NCBI GenBank assembly: GCA_019112765.1
Contig: DXIU01000097.1
Span: 1-45,754, forward strand
Source: Candidatus Mediterraneibacter norwichensis
GTDB lineage: Bacteria > Bacillota > Clostridia > Lachnospirales > Lachnospiraceae
Direction of reading: 5' to 3'
Length of the DNA: 45,754 nt
Shown here: positions 23,532-31,736 of the stretch, one piece after another
How positions within the stretch are numbered: position 1 is the stretch's first letter
Layout: every line of letters begins with the position of its first letter
Notes under the pieces: generated by a model
Told to the model about the DNA's origin: nothing
Database searches by the model: none
The model's input: the letters and a program-made list of their open reading frames with translations, nothing else
Position numbers and translations under genes: made by a program

Positions 23532-25770
23532 ACACAGCAGATTATGGAGAACAGGAAGCATTTCAGGTGGGATTTTACTGTTGATATTATCGGGAGTTCT
23601 TCTGATTTCAGCGGAGGAGACAGACCCGGCGGACAGAAGAAATATGGGAGAACAGGAATATACCGGGAATGAGCCGGACAATCCGGAGGAAGCAGATGAA
23701 GAGGAGATACAGATGCAGATTTCACAGATACAGTGTCCTGAACCGGACGGACAGAACGGCTGGTATGTGACTGCGCCGGAGATACGGATCGTACATAAAG
23801 AACCGGGAACCGTTACAAGATACCGGCTGGCCGGAACTTCGGGAGAGACCGTCCTGGAAGGGGAACTGAAACTGGAAGAAGAGGAAGCGGACAGGAATCC
23901 GGAGACAGAACAGAAGGAGGGACAGCGAGAAGCACCTGCGTCTGTATCTGATGGCTCTGCGGATACAGATGGTCCTGCCGCCGTGAAAGAAATCAGTCCG
24001 GAGCTGCTGGAAGAGGGCCGGAATTTTCTTGAAATCCGGATGATATCCGGAGAGGATGGCAGGGAATTGTTCTGTGTGGAAAAAGAAATCCTTCTGGATC
24101 TCAGCCCTCCGGAGGCGCCGGATATATATATCCCGGTCTATCCGGACGGCAACGGCACGTTTTTTCATTCCGGGACAGAGGCAGAGATCCGGTGCGCGGA
24201 TGCTGTATCCGGTGTGGAGGCCATTTACGCTGTTCTTGACGGAGGGGAAGAACAGAAGATTGAGGGGAGCCGGGGAAGCATAGAGATTTCTCCCGGGTAT
24301 AAGGGAAAGATATCTGCCTGGGCGGTGGACTTTGCAGGCAGAAAAAGCAGGGCCGAAGTATCACAGACTGTTCTGTGCGAGGACAAAGCTCCCGTTATAA
24401 AGGCTGCGCTGCCGGGCGGATTTGGAGTCTGGCGGCAGGAAAGCGCGGAAATTGAAATATATGTGGAAGACCCGGAAGAGGCCTATGGCTTTGCTTCCGG
24501 GCTCCGCTCTGTTACCTGCTATGCAGGCTCTGACATTGCTGCGGAAAAGAAGTGGGAATACGGAGGAAAGACAGTTCTGTCAGAAACACTGCGCTTTACG
24601 GTGAACCTGGCTTCTTCCGGAGGCAGTGCAGTGCCCGTTACTGTTCATGTATCGGATCGTTCAGGAAATACCGCGGTTCTGACAGAGAAAATATATATCG
24701 ATGTACAGCCACCGTCCATTGAAGTGACAGGGGTGAGGGACGGGATGACCGCGGGGAAAGAGAAATCCGCGGCGTTTACATTATACGATGAAAATATTCT
24801 TGCGGACTGCAGACTTATTGTGTCGAAAACCGGAATTGACGGGAAAACAGAAGAAATACTGGATGCGTCTGAAGAAGACTGGAAGGGTGCCGCGCAGAAG
24901 AAACAGATAGAGATGAATTTTTCAGAAGACGGAAAATATATGTGCCGGATTTATGCCGGTGATGCGTCCGGCCGCGGTACGGAGCGAACCGTTTCGTTTA
25001 CAATAGACAGTACGGATCCGGTGATCCGCTATGTGGAACAGCTGAACGGCACTTATATCCCATATTTCCGCTGGAATTATGGAAAAGATATGATCCGGGA
25101 TCTGACAGACAATACCTGTTCTATGTTCTTAAACGGCAGACAGTATCTGCCGGGAACAGAAATTACAGAGGAGGGGATCAAGTTGTTTGAGGTCCGCGCC
25201 AGGGATCAGGCGGGAAATGAATCTTCAGCGGAAGCAGTTTTTACAATCGATCATACAGCGCCGGATATATGCTGGGGTGAGACACAGGATGGGAAAACAT
25301 ACCGGGAAGGCATGCTGCTGTCCGTGTGGGTGGAAGGCGAAGGAGAGAGAATCCGTGATTTATATATAAATGGAGAAAAGCAGCGCCTGAACTATGAAAG
25401 CCGGATTTTCCAGTATGAGATCTCCGGGTATGGGAAATACACGGTCCGGGTTCAGGCGGAAGACCTGGCCGGAAACCGTTCAGAAGAAAGCATTTCATTC
25501 CGGGTTGAGAGGGAAAGAAAAGGTCTTGCGGCGCTTTTTGATCCGGATGGAGCATTATCCGGCGGATATCCGGACAGCAGCGGGGCGGGGGCGGAAATGC
25601 GTTCTGCAGTGCCCGTGCTGATCGTAATCTGCGCAGGCTGTGTGTGTCTGGGGATGCTGGGCCGGAAATTCAGAGAAAAGAAAAGAAGTCCGGAACAGGC
25701 CGGAAAGCGGAAAAATGGCGGCGAAAAGAAACTTCCTGCGGCGAAAACAGGTTCAGATCAGAAAAACTGA
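23515..25770 (+). CDS. Surface protein with repeated Ig-like domains and C-terminal membrane anchor
   Basis: 751 residues from the ATG nine bases after GGGAGG; it starts inside the end of the pseudokinase gene, so the two are coupled. An N-terminal hydrophobic segment (about 13-33) acts as signal peptide or anchor and is followed by an acidic low-complexity stretch. Several beta-sandwich repeats ending in F-T-I-D-x-T-x-P or related (VSFTIDSTDPVIRY, AVFTIDHTAPDICW, IYIDVQPPSIEV) are bacterial Ig-like modules. Near the end PVLIVICAGCVCLGML is a TM helix with a Lys/Arg-rich cytoplasmic tail, and there is no LPXTG. A wall-spanning type I membrane protein, probably a partner of the pseudokinase. 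Ligand unknown. Confidence 0.75.
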   Translation: MNRQNKHSRLWRTGSISGGILLLILSGVLLISAEETDPADRRNMGEQEYTGNEPDNPEEADEEEIQMQISQIQCPEPDGQNGWYVTAPEIRIVHKEPGTVTRYRLAGTSGETVLEGELKLEEEEADRNPETEQKEGQREAPASVSDGSADTDGPAAVKEISPELLEEGRNFLEIRMISGEDGRELFCVEKEILLDLSPPEAPDIYIPVYPDGNGTFFHSGTEAEIRCADAVSGVEAIYAVLDGGEEQKIEGSRGSIEISPGYKGKISAWAVDFAGRKSRAEVSQTVLCEDKAPVIKAALPGGFGVWRQESAEIEIYVEDPEEAYGFASGLRSVTCYAGSDIAAEKKWEYGGKTVLSETLRFTVNLASSGGSAVPVTVHVSDRSGNTAVLTEKIYIDVQPPSIEVTGVRDGMTAGKEKSAAFTLYDENILADCRLIVSKTGIDGKTEEILDASEEDWKGAAQKKQIEMNFSEDGKYMCRIYAGDASGRGTERTVSFTIDSTDPVIRYVEQLNGTYIPYFRWNYGKDMIRDLTDNTCSMFLNGRQYLPGTEITEEGIKLFEVRARDQAGNESSAEAVFTIDHTAPDICWGETQDGKTYREGMLLSVWVEGEGERIRDLYINGEKQRLNYESRIFQYEISGYGKYTVRVQAEDLAGNRSEESISFRVERERKGLAALFDPDGALSGGYPDSSGAGAEMRSAVPVLIVICAGCVCLGMLGRKFREKKRSPEQAGKRKNGGEKKLPAAKTGSDQKN

Positions 25771-25781
25771 GGAATTTAATT

Positions 25782-25790
25782 TGCTATAAT
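25782..25790 (+). promoter_or_regulatory. Extended -10 promoter before the zinc-ribbon cluster
   Basis: TGC-TATAAT is an extended -10 with TATAAT at 25785-25790; the -35 region is weak. It would start transcripts near 25797, about 100 bases before the first zinc-ribbon gene, although read-through from the upstream operon is also possible since no terminator is seen. Confidence 0.45.
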
Positions 25791-25900
25791 TGGATTACAT
25801 TATTCTACAGCGGCCCGGGACAGGAACAAAGACAGAGTAAAATAAAGGACCCGGGTCCGCTCAGGGAAAACAGCAATACCGAAAAAGGGAGGGAAGAGAG

Positions 25901-26572
25901 ATGTTTTGTAAAAATTGTGGGACGCCGGTTCCGGACGGCGTGAAGTTCTGTCCGCAGTGCGGTACTCCCGCAGGAGGGAATGCGGGCAGGACGGCTGCAG
26001 GAGGGAAAACCGTTCAGAAAAGCAGAACGTCAGGCAGGCCGCCGGTTATGGCAATTGCTGTGTGTGTAATCTTTATAGTAGCAGTCATTGCTCTGGTAAT
26101 ATTTCTGTTCAGACTTATTTTTGGAAACGGGTATGAAAAACCGATAAAAGCTCTGGCCCAGGGAATGGAAGAACAGGATGGAGAAAAAGTTCTTTCCGCG
26201 TTCAGTGAGAAAACAATCCGCTATCTTGAGGACGGATATCAGATGGATACAAGAGATGTGGAGAGGTATTATAATGACTATATCTACATAATGACAGATG
26301 AAAATCTGGAAGATGAAGATTATACAATTGAGTATGAAATTGAAAGCAGTAAAAAGCTGAGCAGGGATGATATAAAGGATATAAGAGATGAATTAAAGGA
26401 CAATTATGATATAAGGGAAGATATCAGCGAGGCCAGAGAAGTAGATGTTGTATTTACGGTTTTTGTAGATGACATCGAGGAAGATCAGATTGATGTAGAG
26501 ATGGATGTGCTCAAGATAGAAGGCGACTGGTACATCAGCTTTCTGACTACTGATGATCTGCCTTCATTATAA
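25901..26572 (+). CDS. Zinc-ribbon membrane protein, paralogue 1 (most divergent)
   Basis: 223 residues after GGGAGGGAAGAGAG. A cytoplasmic zinc ribbon (CKNCG near residue 3 and CPQCG near residue 17) is followed by a short basic linker, one TM helix (about 49-72) and an acidic ectodomain of about 145 residues. The ectodomain begins KPIKALAQGMEEQDGEKV and ends VLKIEGDWYISF, the latter typical of NTF2-like/DUF4878-like folds with a final strand K-x-x-G-x-W-Y-I. First of four paralogues. The Cys knuckles may sense zinc or redox state, or bind a partner; function unknown. Confidence 0.75.
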   Translation: MFCKNCGTPVPDGVKFCPQCGTPAGGNAGRTAAGGKTVQKSRTSGRPPVMAIAVCVIFIVAVIALVIFLFRLIFGNGYEKPIKALAQGMEEQDGEKVLSAFSEKTIRYLEDGYQMDTRDVERYYNDYIYIMTDENLEDEDYTIEYEIESSKKLSRDDIKDIRDELKDNYDIREDISEAREVDVVFTVFVDDIEEDQIDVEMDVLKIEGDWYISFLTTDDLPSL

Positions 26573-26663
26573 CTGAGAAAAAGTGATTAAGACTGGGCGG
26601 AAATTACTGCTGCAGACAGAAAATAACCTGAAAGTTCTGCAGGCAGATATTTCAGAATTAATG

Positions 26664-27840
26664 AAAAACAGGAGGGAAAAGTTATGTTTTGTAAAAATTG
26701 TGGTTCTCAGATCGGTGACAATCAGAAGTTCTGCCCGAATTGTGGAACTCCGGTTCAGGAGACAGGAGGAAGCAATCCGGGAGCCGGCCGTCAGGGGTAC
26801 GGCGGAGGATATCAGCAGGGCGGATATAACCAGGGAGGGCAGCCGTCAGGCAGGCGTTCTGCCAGACCTTTGATTATCCTCATAGTCGGCATTGTTGTAC
26901 TTGCCGGGATTATTGCCGGAATTGTTCTGGGAGTGAGGAGCTGTACGGCGGAAGACGGCGGCGGTTCGGGATCAGGATCAGGATCAGGCGGTCCGTTTGC
27001 CCCTGCCAGCGGCCAGACGGAGGAAGACAGCAGCGGCTCGGGATCAGGATCAGACGCCCCGGCCAGCAGCTATACGGATCCGGTAGACGCTTTCATGGAA
27101 GGAATGGAACAGCAGGATGGAAGAAAGATAATGGAGGCTTTTTCAGAAGGTACGATCAGGGCAATGGAGGAAGAAAGCGGATATTCAGAAGCGGAAATAG
27201 CAGAAATGTTTGAAGAAGAATATCTTTCTTCGCTGGAAGAATATGGAGATTTTACAATTGACTATGAAATTGCGGAGGAAGAAGATCTTTCCGCAGAGGA
27301 TATAGCAGAGATACAGGAAGAATTCGATTATGCAGGGGTAAATGAAGAGATACAGGAAGGAAAAGCACTGGGAATTTATATGACGATAGAAGTTGACGGC
27401 GAGTCTGATGAAGATGATATGCTGCTGCACGTTATTAAAATTGACGGTGAATGGTATCTTTCGCCTACTTCTATGTGAGAAAAAAGAGATCTGACGGGAA
27501 AGAACCGGATACGGCATAGATCTATTAGCTGTCTTCCGAAAAACAGGAGGGAAAAGTTATGTTTTGTAAAAATTGTGGTTCTCAGATCGGTGACAATCAG
27601 AAGTTCTGCCCGAATTGCGGAACTCCGGTTCAGCAGACAGGAGGGAACAATCCGGGAGCCGGCCGGCAGGGGGACGGCGGAGGATATCAGCAGGGGCGCG
27701 GTGGATATAACCAGGGCGGACAGCCGTCAGGCAGGCGTTCTGCCAGATCTGTGATTATCCTCATAATTGGTATTGTTGTACTTGCCGGGATTATTGCCGG
27801 TATTGTTCTGGGAGTGAGGAGCTGTACGGCGGAAGACGGA
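26664..27840 (+). repeat. Tandem DNA duplication spanning zinc-ribbon genes 2 and 3
   Basis: The roughly 295 bases from 26664 (ribosome binding site, zinc ribbon, linker, TM) recur from 27539 at an offset of about 875 bases with only scattered substitutions and one small insertion. A further downstream match joins the intergenic CTGACGGGAAAGAACCGGAT at about 27491 and again at about 28727, so the copied unit includes the spacer. This points to a recent unequal-crossover duplication. Confidence 0.85.
26684..27478 (+). CDS. Zinc-ribbon membrane protein, paralogue 2
   Basis: 264 residues after CAGGAGGGAAAAGTT. Zinc ribbon with CKNCG and CPNCG (residues 3-20), a Gly/Gln/Tyr-rich linker (GGYQQGGYNQGGQ, about 24-58), a TM helix (about 62-83), a Ser/Gly/Asp spacer with GSGSGSGSG runs, then an ectodomain of about 130 residues starting TDPVDAFMEGMEQQDGRK and ending IKIDGEWYLSPTSM. 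The ectodomain is very acidic (many E-E and D-D pairs), unusual for a simple enzyme. Nearly identical at DNA level to paralogue 3 in the first 290 bases, so one arose from the other recently. Confidence 0.75.
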   Translation: MFCKNCGSQIGDNQKFCPNCGTPVQETGGSNPGAGRQGYGGGYQQGGYNQGGQPSGRRSARPLIILIVGIVVLAGIIAGIVLGVRSCTAEDGGGSGSGSGSGGPFAPASGQTEEDSSGSGSGSDAPASSYTDPVDAFMEGMEQQDGRKIMEAFSEGTIRAMEEESGYSEAEIAEMFEEEYLSSLEEYGDFTIDYEIAEEEDLSAEDIAEIQEEFDYAGVNEEIQEGKALGIYMTIEVDGESDEDDMLLHVIKIDGEWYLSPTSM

Positions 27841-28701
27841 GAAAGATCAGATGTACCGTTTGTGAATTTTACGGATCCGGTAGACGCTTTCTTTGAAGGA
27901 CTGGAACAGCATGACTTAAGCAGGAGGATGGAAGCTTGTCCGCCAGGTATAATCGAATTTCTGAAGGATGAATGCGGTTACACAGAAGAGGAACTGTCTG
28001 TCATGATCGAAGAAGAATGGTATACAAATTCGATGGAATACCTAACATTTATTACAATTGATTATGAGATTGTAGAGGTAGAAGCTCTTTCTGCGGAGGA
28101 TATAGCGGGGATACAGAAAGCATTTGATTATGCAGGAGTGAATGAAGAGATACAGGAAGCAAAAGAACTGAAAATTAATATGGGGGTAGAAATTAACAGT
28201 AGGTATGTTGATCTCGACGCTTTGCCGCGTGTTATTAAAATTAACGGTGAATGGTATCTTGATCTCACTTCTTTTATAAGACAAATTTATACGGATCCGG
28301 TAGACGATTTCCTGGAAGGAGTGGAACAGCAGGACGGAAGAAAGATGCTGGAGGCTTATTCAGAAGGCACGATCAAAGCAATGGAGGAAGAATACGGATA
28401 TTCGGAAGCGGAACTGGCGGAAATGATGCCGGAACAGTTTCTTTCCCTTCTGGATGTAGATGTAAATGAAGATTTTACAATTGATTATGAAATTACAAGG
28501 GAAGAAGATCTTTCCGCAGAGGATATACCAGAAATTGAAGAATTTGATATTGCAGGAGTGAATGAGGAGATACAGGAAGGAAAAGAACTGGGAATTTCTA
28601 TGACGATAGAAGCTGACGGCATGTCTGATGAAAAGGATATTCGGATGGACGTTATTAAAATTGACGGTGAATGGTATCTTGGTATCATTTCTATGTATTA
28701 G
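27559..28701 (+). CDS. Zinc-ribbon membrane protein, paralogue 3, with duplicated ectodomain
   Basis: 380 residues. The zinc ribbon, Gly/Gln/Tyr linker and TM helix (about 64-85) match paralogue 2. The ectodomain occurs twice: the first copy starts TDPVDAFFEGLEQHD (about residue 105) and ends VIKINGEWYLDLTSF, the second starts TDPVDDFLEGVEQQDGRK (about 244) and ends VIKIDGEWYLGIISMY. The second copy is closer to paralogue 2 than the first is. The first copy has lost part of the acidic helix and has a different middle section. This is an internal domain duplication on top of the gene duplication. Confidence 0.75.
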   Translation: MFCKNCGSQIGDNQKFCPNCGTPVQQTGGNNPGAGRQGDGGGYQQGRGGYNQGGQPSGRRSARSVIILIIGIVVLAGIIAGIVLGVRSCTAEDGERSDVPFVNFTDPVDAFFEGLEQHDLSRRMEACPPGIIEFLKDECGYTEEELSVMIEEEWYTNSMEYLTFITIDYEIVEVEALSAEDIAGIQKAFDYAGVNEEIQEAKELKINMGVEINSRYVDLDALPRVIKINGEWYLDLTSFIRQIYTDPVDDFLEGVEQQDGRKMLEAYSEGTIKAMEEEYGYSEAELAEMMPEQFLSLLDVDVNEDFTIDYEITREEDLSAEDIPEIEEFDIAGVNEEIQEGKELGISMTIEADGMSDEKDIRMDVIKIDGEWYLGIISMY

Positions 28702-28800
28702 GCTTTCGTCTAAGAAAAAGGATGCCTGACGGGAAAGAACCGGATATGGCATAGCTGCATTACCTGTCTTTTACAATTACAACTTAAGGAGGAGAGTCAA

Positions 28801-29385
28801 GTGGCATTTTTGGATAATCTGGACAGAAAAATAACTTCGCTGGGGCAGGGAGTCGCGCAGAAGTCGAAAGAAGTTACGGATTCGGTAAAGATAAGCGCAG
28901 CGCTGAAAACAGCGGGAAATCAGAAAAAAGATGCTTTCGAGCAGCTTGGAAGAGTGTATTACCAGCTGATTGTACAGAACGAAGACGCTGTGATTCCGGA
29001 GGCGGAAGCGGTTGTCAGACAGCTGCAGAATCTGGAACTGCAGGAAAAACAGCTCCGGAAGCAGCTTGAGAAACTGAAAAATATAGTATATTGTCCGAAC
29101 TGCAGCGCGGAACTGGCAGGTGATTCGAAATTCTGTAATGTATGCGGAACAGAAATCATCCGGACACAGTATGATGACGGCGGCAAAGTCTGCAGAAACT
29201 GCGGCGCGCCTCTGGAAGACGATCAGAAGTTCTGTGTAAACTGCGGTATGCCTGCTGAGTCGGAAGAACCGGCTGCCGGATCCTCTGAAGAGAAAGGGAG
29301 TTCTCCACGTGTGTGCGCAAACTGCGGAAGCAGGATTGACGAAGACGCAAAATTCTGCACAGAATGCGGAACGTCCGTTGTATAA
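28801..29385 (+). CDS. Soluble coiled-coil protein with three zinc ribbons
   Basis: 194 residues from a GTG start after AAGGAGGAGAGTCAA. The N-terminus (about 1-95) is a helical, coiled-coil region (for example NLELQEKQLRKQLEKLKN). Three Cys4 zinc ribbons follow: CPNC..CNVCG, CRNC..CVNCG and CANC..CTECG, each with about 11-13 residues between the paired cysteines. There is no TM segment, so it is cytoplasmic, unlike its neighbours. It lies between paralogues 3 and 4 and may interact with the cytoplasmic zinc ribbons of the membrane proteins; that is inference from co-location and the shared fold. Confidence 0.75.
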   Translation: MAFLDNLDRKITSLGQGVAQKSKEVTDSVKISAALKTAGNQKKDAFEQLGRVYYQLIVQNEDAVIPEAEAVVRQLQNLELQEKQLRKQLEKLKNIVYCPNCSAELAGDSKFCNVCGTEIIRTQYDDGGKVCRNCGAPLEDDQKFCVNCGMPAESEEPAAGSSEEKGSSPRVCANCGSRIDEDAKFCTECGTSVV

Positions 29386-29473
29386 TCAGCTGCAGACAGA
29401 GCCATAAATGTTTTTCCCGACACTTTCACGTACATTCAATTAAGAAATACAGCTGTCTGATTTAAAAAGTCAG

Positions 29474-29502
29474 TAGCATATTCCGGCAAAATCATATATA
29501 AT
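29474..29502 (+). promoter_or_regulatory. Possible promoter of zinc-ribbon paralogue 4
   Basis: TATAAT (29497-29502) with TAGCAT 17 bases upstream (29474-29479). The -10 is perfect and the -35 weak. It suggests paralogue 4 can be transcribed separately from the preceding genes. Confidence 0.4.
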
Positions 29503-29543
29503 AAATATGGATTTTACCAGACGAAGAAAGAGGAGGGAAAAGT

Positions 29544-30323
29544 ATGTTTTGTAAAAATTGCGATACACAGCTTGACGACAACCAGAAGTTCTGCCCGAAA
29601 TGCGGTACTCCGGTGCAGCAGGGAGGCCAGAGTGACCAGAATGCAGGAGCAGCTGCCCAGCAGGGCGGACAGACTCAGAGCGGATATCAGCAGGAAGTGA
29701 ATAATGCAGGATATCAGCAGGGCGGATATAACCCGGGATATCAGCAGCCGCCGTACAACGGGTATCCTCAGGGAGGACAGCCGCCGAAAAAGAATTCCGG
29801 AAAACCGGTAGTTTTCATTGTTATAGGGATTATTGTGCTTATTGCTATAGTTGTGGCAGTTATTTTCGGTGTGAGAAGCTGCACGGCAGGAAACAGCTAT
29901 ACAGATCCGGTGGAAAGTTTCATGGAAGGCATGGAAAAACAGGATGGAGATAAAATTATGGATGCCTTTTCAGACGGAACAATTAAGGCTCTGGAAGAAG
30001 AAAGCGGCTACAGCGAGTCTGAGCTGGCTGATATGTTTGAACAGATGTTTACCGGTTCTTTAGGAACAGATATTAATGTCGGAGCTTATCAGATTGACTA
30101 TGAAATCTTAGATGAAGAGGATCTTTCCAGCGATGAAATTGCGGACATTCAGGAAGAGTTTGACGCGCAGGGGCTGGATGAAAAGATTCAGGACGCAAAA
30201 GCGCTGGAGATTAATATGATTGTAAGTATGGAAGAACTTACAGATGAGACTTATGAAGAGTCTATGGATTTTCAGGTTATAAAAGTCGGCGGAAAATGGT
30301 ATATTGATCCTACGTCTATGTAA
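29544..30323 (+). CDS. Zinc-ribbon membrane protein, paralogue 4
   Basis: 259 residues after GAGGAGGGAAAAGT. Same plan: zinc ribbon CKNCD/CPKCG (3-20), a long Gln/Gly/Tyr/Asn-rich low-complexity linker (about 22-82, with repeated GYQQ, GGYN and GYPQGG), TM helix (about 88-108), and an ectodomain starting YTDPVESFMEGMEKQDGDK and ending VIKVGGKWYIDPTSM. Its ectodomain is close to that of paralogue 2 in protein but the DNA has diverged more, so it is an older copy. The linker resembles prion-like sequence that can self-associate. Last gene of the cluster, closed by a terminator shared with the Uma2 gene. Confidence 0.75.
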   Translation: MFCKNCDTQLDDNQKFCPKCGTPVQQGGQSDQNAGAAAQQGGQTQSGYQQEVNNAGYQQGGYNPGYQQPPYNGYPQGGQPPKKNSGKPVVFIVIGIIVLIAIVVAVIFGVRSCTAGNSYTDPVESFMEGMEKQDGDKIMDAFSDGTIKALEEESGYSESELADMFEQMFTGSLGTDINVGAYQIDYEILDEEDLSSDEIADIQEEFDAQGLDEKIQDAKALEINMIVSMEELTDETYEESMDFQVIKVGGKWYIDPTSM

Positions 30324-30359
30324 AAAACGCCGCAGAAACCGTGTGTTTATGAATTTATA

Positions 30360-30400
30360 AAAAGCCGCTCCGCCAGTGATGGCGTGAGCGGCAGTTTTTA
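30360..30400. terminator. Bidirectional terminator, zinc-ribbon cluster / Uma2 gene
   Basis: GCCGCTC (30364-30370) pairs with GAGCGGC (30386-30392) with an inner CGCC/GGCG. TTTTTA follows on the plus strand and TTTTTATAAATTC on the minus strand, so it can end both convergent units. Confidence 0.85.
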
Positions 30401-30401
30401 C

Positions 30402-30947
30402 TTAGATATCTATTGAGCTGAAATCAATCTCCAGGTCATCACAGATCCCGGCTTTGACAGCCTCAGAGAAAGTATATTCTGCGGTATCGTCGGACTCAAA
30501 GGAATAAACCATGATCCTGCTTTTCTCTGGATCAACAATCCAGTATTCACGAACTCCGGCAGTACGGTATTTGAACAACTTGGTATAGTAGTCTGTTCGC
30601 CTGCTGCCCGGGGAAACAATCTCAATGATCCAGTCCGGCGCACCTGTGCAGCCTTTGTCTGTGAGCTTGTCAGGACTGCATATAATGCTTATATCCGGCT
30701 CGACATAGTTTTTACCATCTGCGTTGAGAAATACGGCAAATGGGGCAATATCGACCTCGCAGGAGCCGCCTTTATCCTTGATATAGTTATTGATGACGGT
30801 TGAAAGCTCCAGTGTGATCCGCTGATGCCTCCGCGTGGGCAGTGCCATCATATACATCCGGCCGTCAATCAGCTCTGCCCGTTGTCCATCCGGCAGAGCA
30901 TAGATATCATCAATAGTATACTCTTTGTTCTGTTGCAGTAATGGCAT
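30402..30947 (-). CDS. Uma2-family (DUF820) putative restriction endonuclease-like protein
   Basis: 181 residues from MPLLQQNKEY after AAAGGATGTGTTACT; the upstream extension of the frame is not needed. The fold signature is clear: LPDGQRAELIDGRMYMM, then VEPDISIICSPDKLTD and PDWIIEIVSPGSRRTDYYTKLFKYRTAGVREYWIVDPE. The PD-(D/E)xK-like residues (D in EPDI, E-I-V in IIEIVSPG, K in TKLFKY) are kept. Members are abundant in cyanobacteria and Firmicutes and their role is not established; a nuclease activity is inferred from fold. It follows a 58-residue gene in the same direction and is convergent with the zinc-ribbon cluster. Confidence 0.88.
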   Translation of the reverse strand: MPLLQQNKEYTIDDIYALPDGQRAELIDGRMYMMALPTRRHQRITLELSTVINNYIKDKGGSCEVDIAPFAVFLNADGKNYVEPDISIICSPDKLTDKGCTGAPDWIIEIVSPGSRRTDYYTKLFKYRTAGVREYWIVDPEKSRIMVYSFESDDTAEYTFSEAVKAGICDDLEIDFSSIDI

Positions 30948-30993
30948 AGTAACACATCCTTTCCTGGTGAGAGTGCTGGCAGTTGCATGAGAA

Positions 30994-31170
30994 TTATTCT
31001 TCGGCTTCTTCAAAGAAAATGCCGTTATTACATTCCTTTTCGAAAGGCTCCCATATTACATCTTCAGGAATTCCATTTGGAAAAGTAACGTTAATTCTAT
31101 CATAATTGTTCTTTACATATTTGTTTACCGCTTTTTGCTGTGCTTTGCTAATTTTTGATTCTTCAGACAT
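30994..31170 (-). CDS. Small protein with ribbon-helix-helix antitoxin-like N-terminus
   Basis: 58 residues, MSEESKISKAQQKAVNKYVK at the start, behind GTGGGGGAATAA. The pattern KAQQKAVNKYVKNNYDRI followed by a beta-like INVTFPNG resembles the opening of the small Arc/ribbon-helix-helix proteins common in Firmicutes, but the usual following helices are replaced by an acidic tail (EEAEE). It may be a truncated or specialised antitoxin-like protein. It lies 46 bases before the Uma2 gene in the same direction, which makes a two-gene unit. Function unknown. Confidence 0.6.
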   Translation of the reverse strand: MSEESKISKAQQKAVNKYVKNNYDRINVTFPNGIPEDVIWEPFEKECNNGIFFEEAEE

Positions 31171-31557
31171 TTATTCCCCCACTTTCATTAATTTATAGAT
31201 AGATATACTGCATCTGTTTTATAAAGATTATAAGCTAAAAATCTATTGGTGTAAATAAAGAGAAAGTGGTGTGAAAAGTGGTGTACGGCTGCGATCTGAA
31301 ACAAAAAAGAGATATCAGAAATGCACTGATATCCGCAGAAACCCCATAAAAAGGGAGGATGCCGGGTAACCGCTTTTACGGTTCCCGGCATGTATTATGA
31401 AAAAGTTTATTCCAAATAACTTGTGGCGTCTTGTTTTGTGTTTGTTTTCTATGGTTACAGTATATGCGAGAGAAATGAAGAATACATGTTGATAAAGTGA
31501 AAGATTTTTTAATGATAAATGAATAAATTATGAACAGGCACAAGGTTTGATCATTCC
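31171..31557. other. Gene-free stretch with a direct repeat and a palindrome
   Basis: No supportable gene. AAGTGGTGT occurs twice ten to twelve bases apart (about 31264-31283). ATGCCGGGTAACCG (31359-31372) and CGGTTCCCGGCAT (31379-31391) form a 13-bp stem with one bulged base. On the minus strand the stem is followed a few bases later by CCTCCCTTTTTATGG, so it may work as a weak terminator or attenuator ahead of the 58-residue gene. The rest is A+T-rich and unremarkable. Confidence 0.6.
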
Positions 31558-31586
31558 TTTACAAACAGACAATTATACAGTATAAT
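31558..31586 (+). promoter_or_regulatory. Promoter of thiC
   Basis: TTTACA (31558-31563) and TATAAT (31581-31586), spacer 17 bases; start near 31593, just before the riboswitch. Confidence 0.8.
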
Positions 31587-31610
31587 ACAGAAAGGCAAAA
31601 TAAGATAAAA

Positions 31611-31695
31611 ACGGGGAGCTCGCTTAAGCGGGCTGAGAGTAAGCTGTACCGCTTAGACCCGCAGACCTGATTTGGATAATGCCAACGTAGGGACA
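31611..31695 (+). promoter_or_regulatory. TPP riboswitch (THI element)
   Basis: The aptamer core is unmistakable: ACGGGG at the 5' side, GGCUGAGA (31630-31637), then ACCCGCAGACCUGAUUUGGA and UAAUGCCAACGUAGGGA on the 3' side. It binds thiamine pyrophosphate and controls the thiC leader. A terminator hairpin lies about 40 bases downstream, so control is by premature termination when TPP is abundant. Confidence 0.97.
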
Positions 31696-31736
31696 TATGC
31701 CAGCATAATTATACCGGCGGGACAGCCGGTTTGCGG

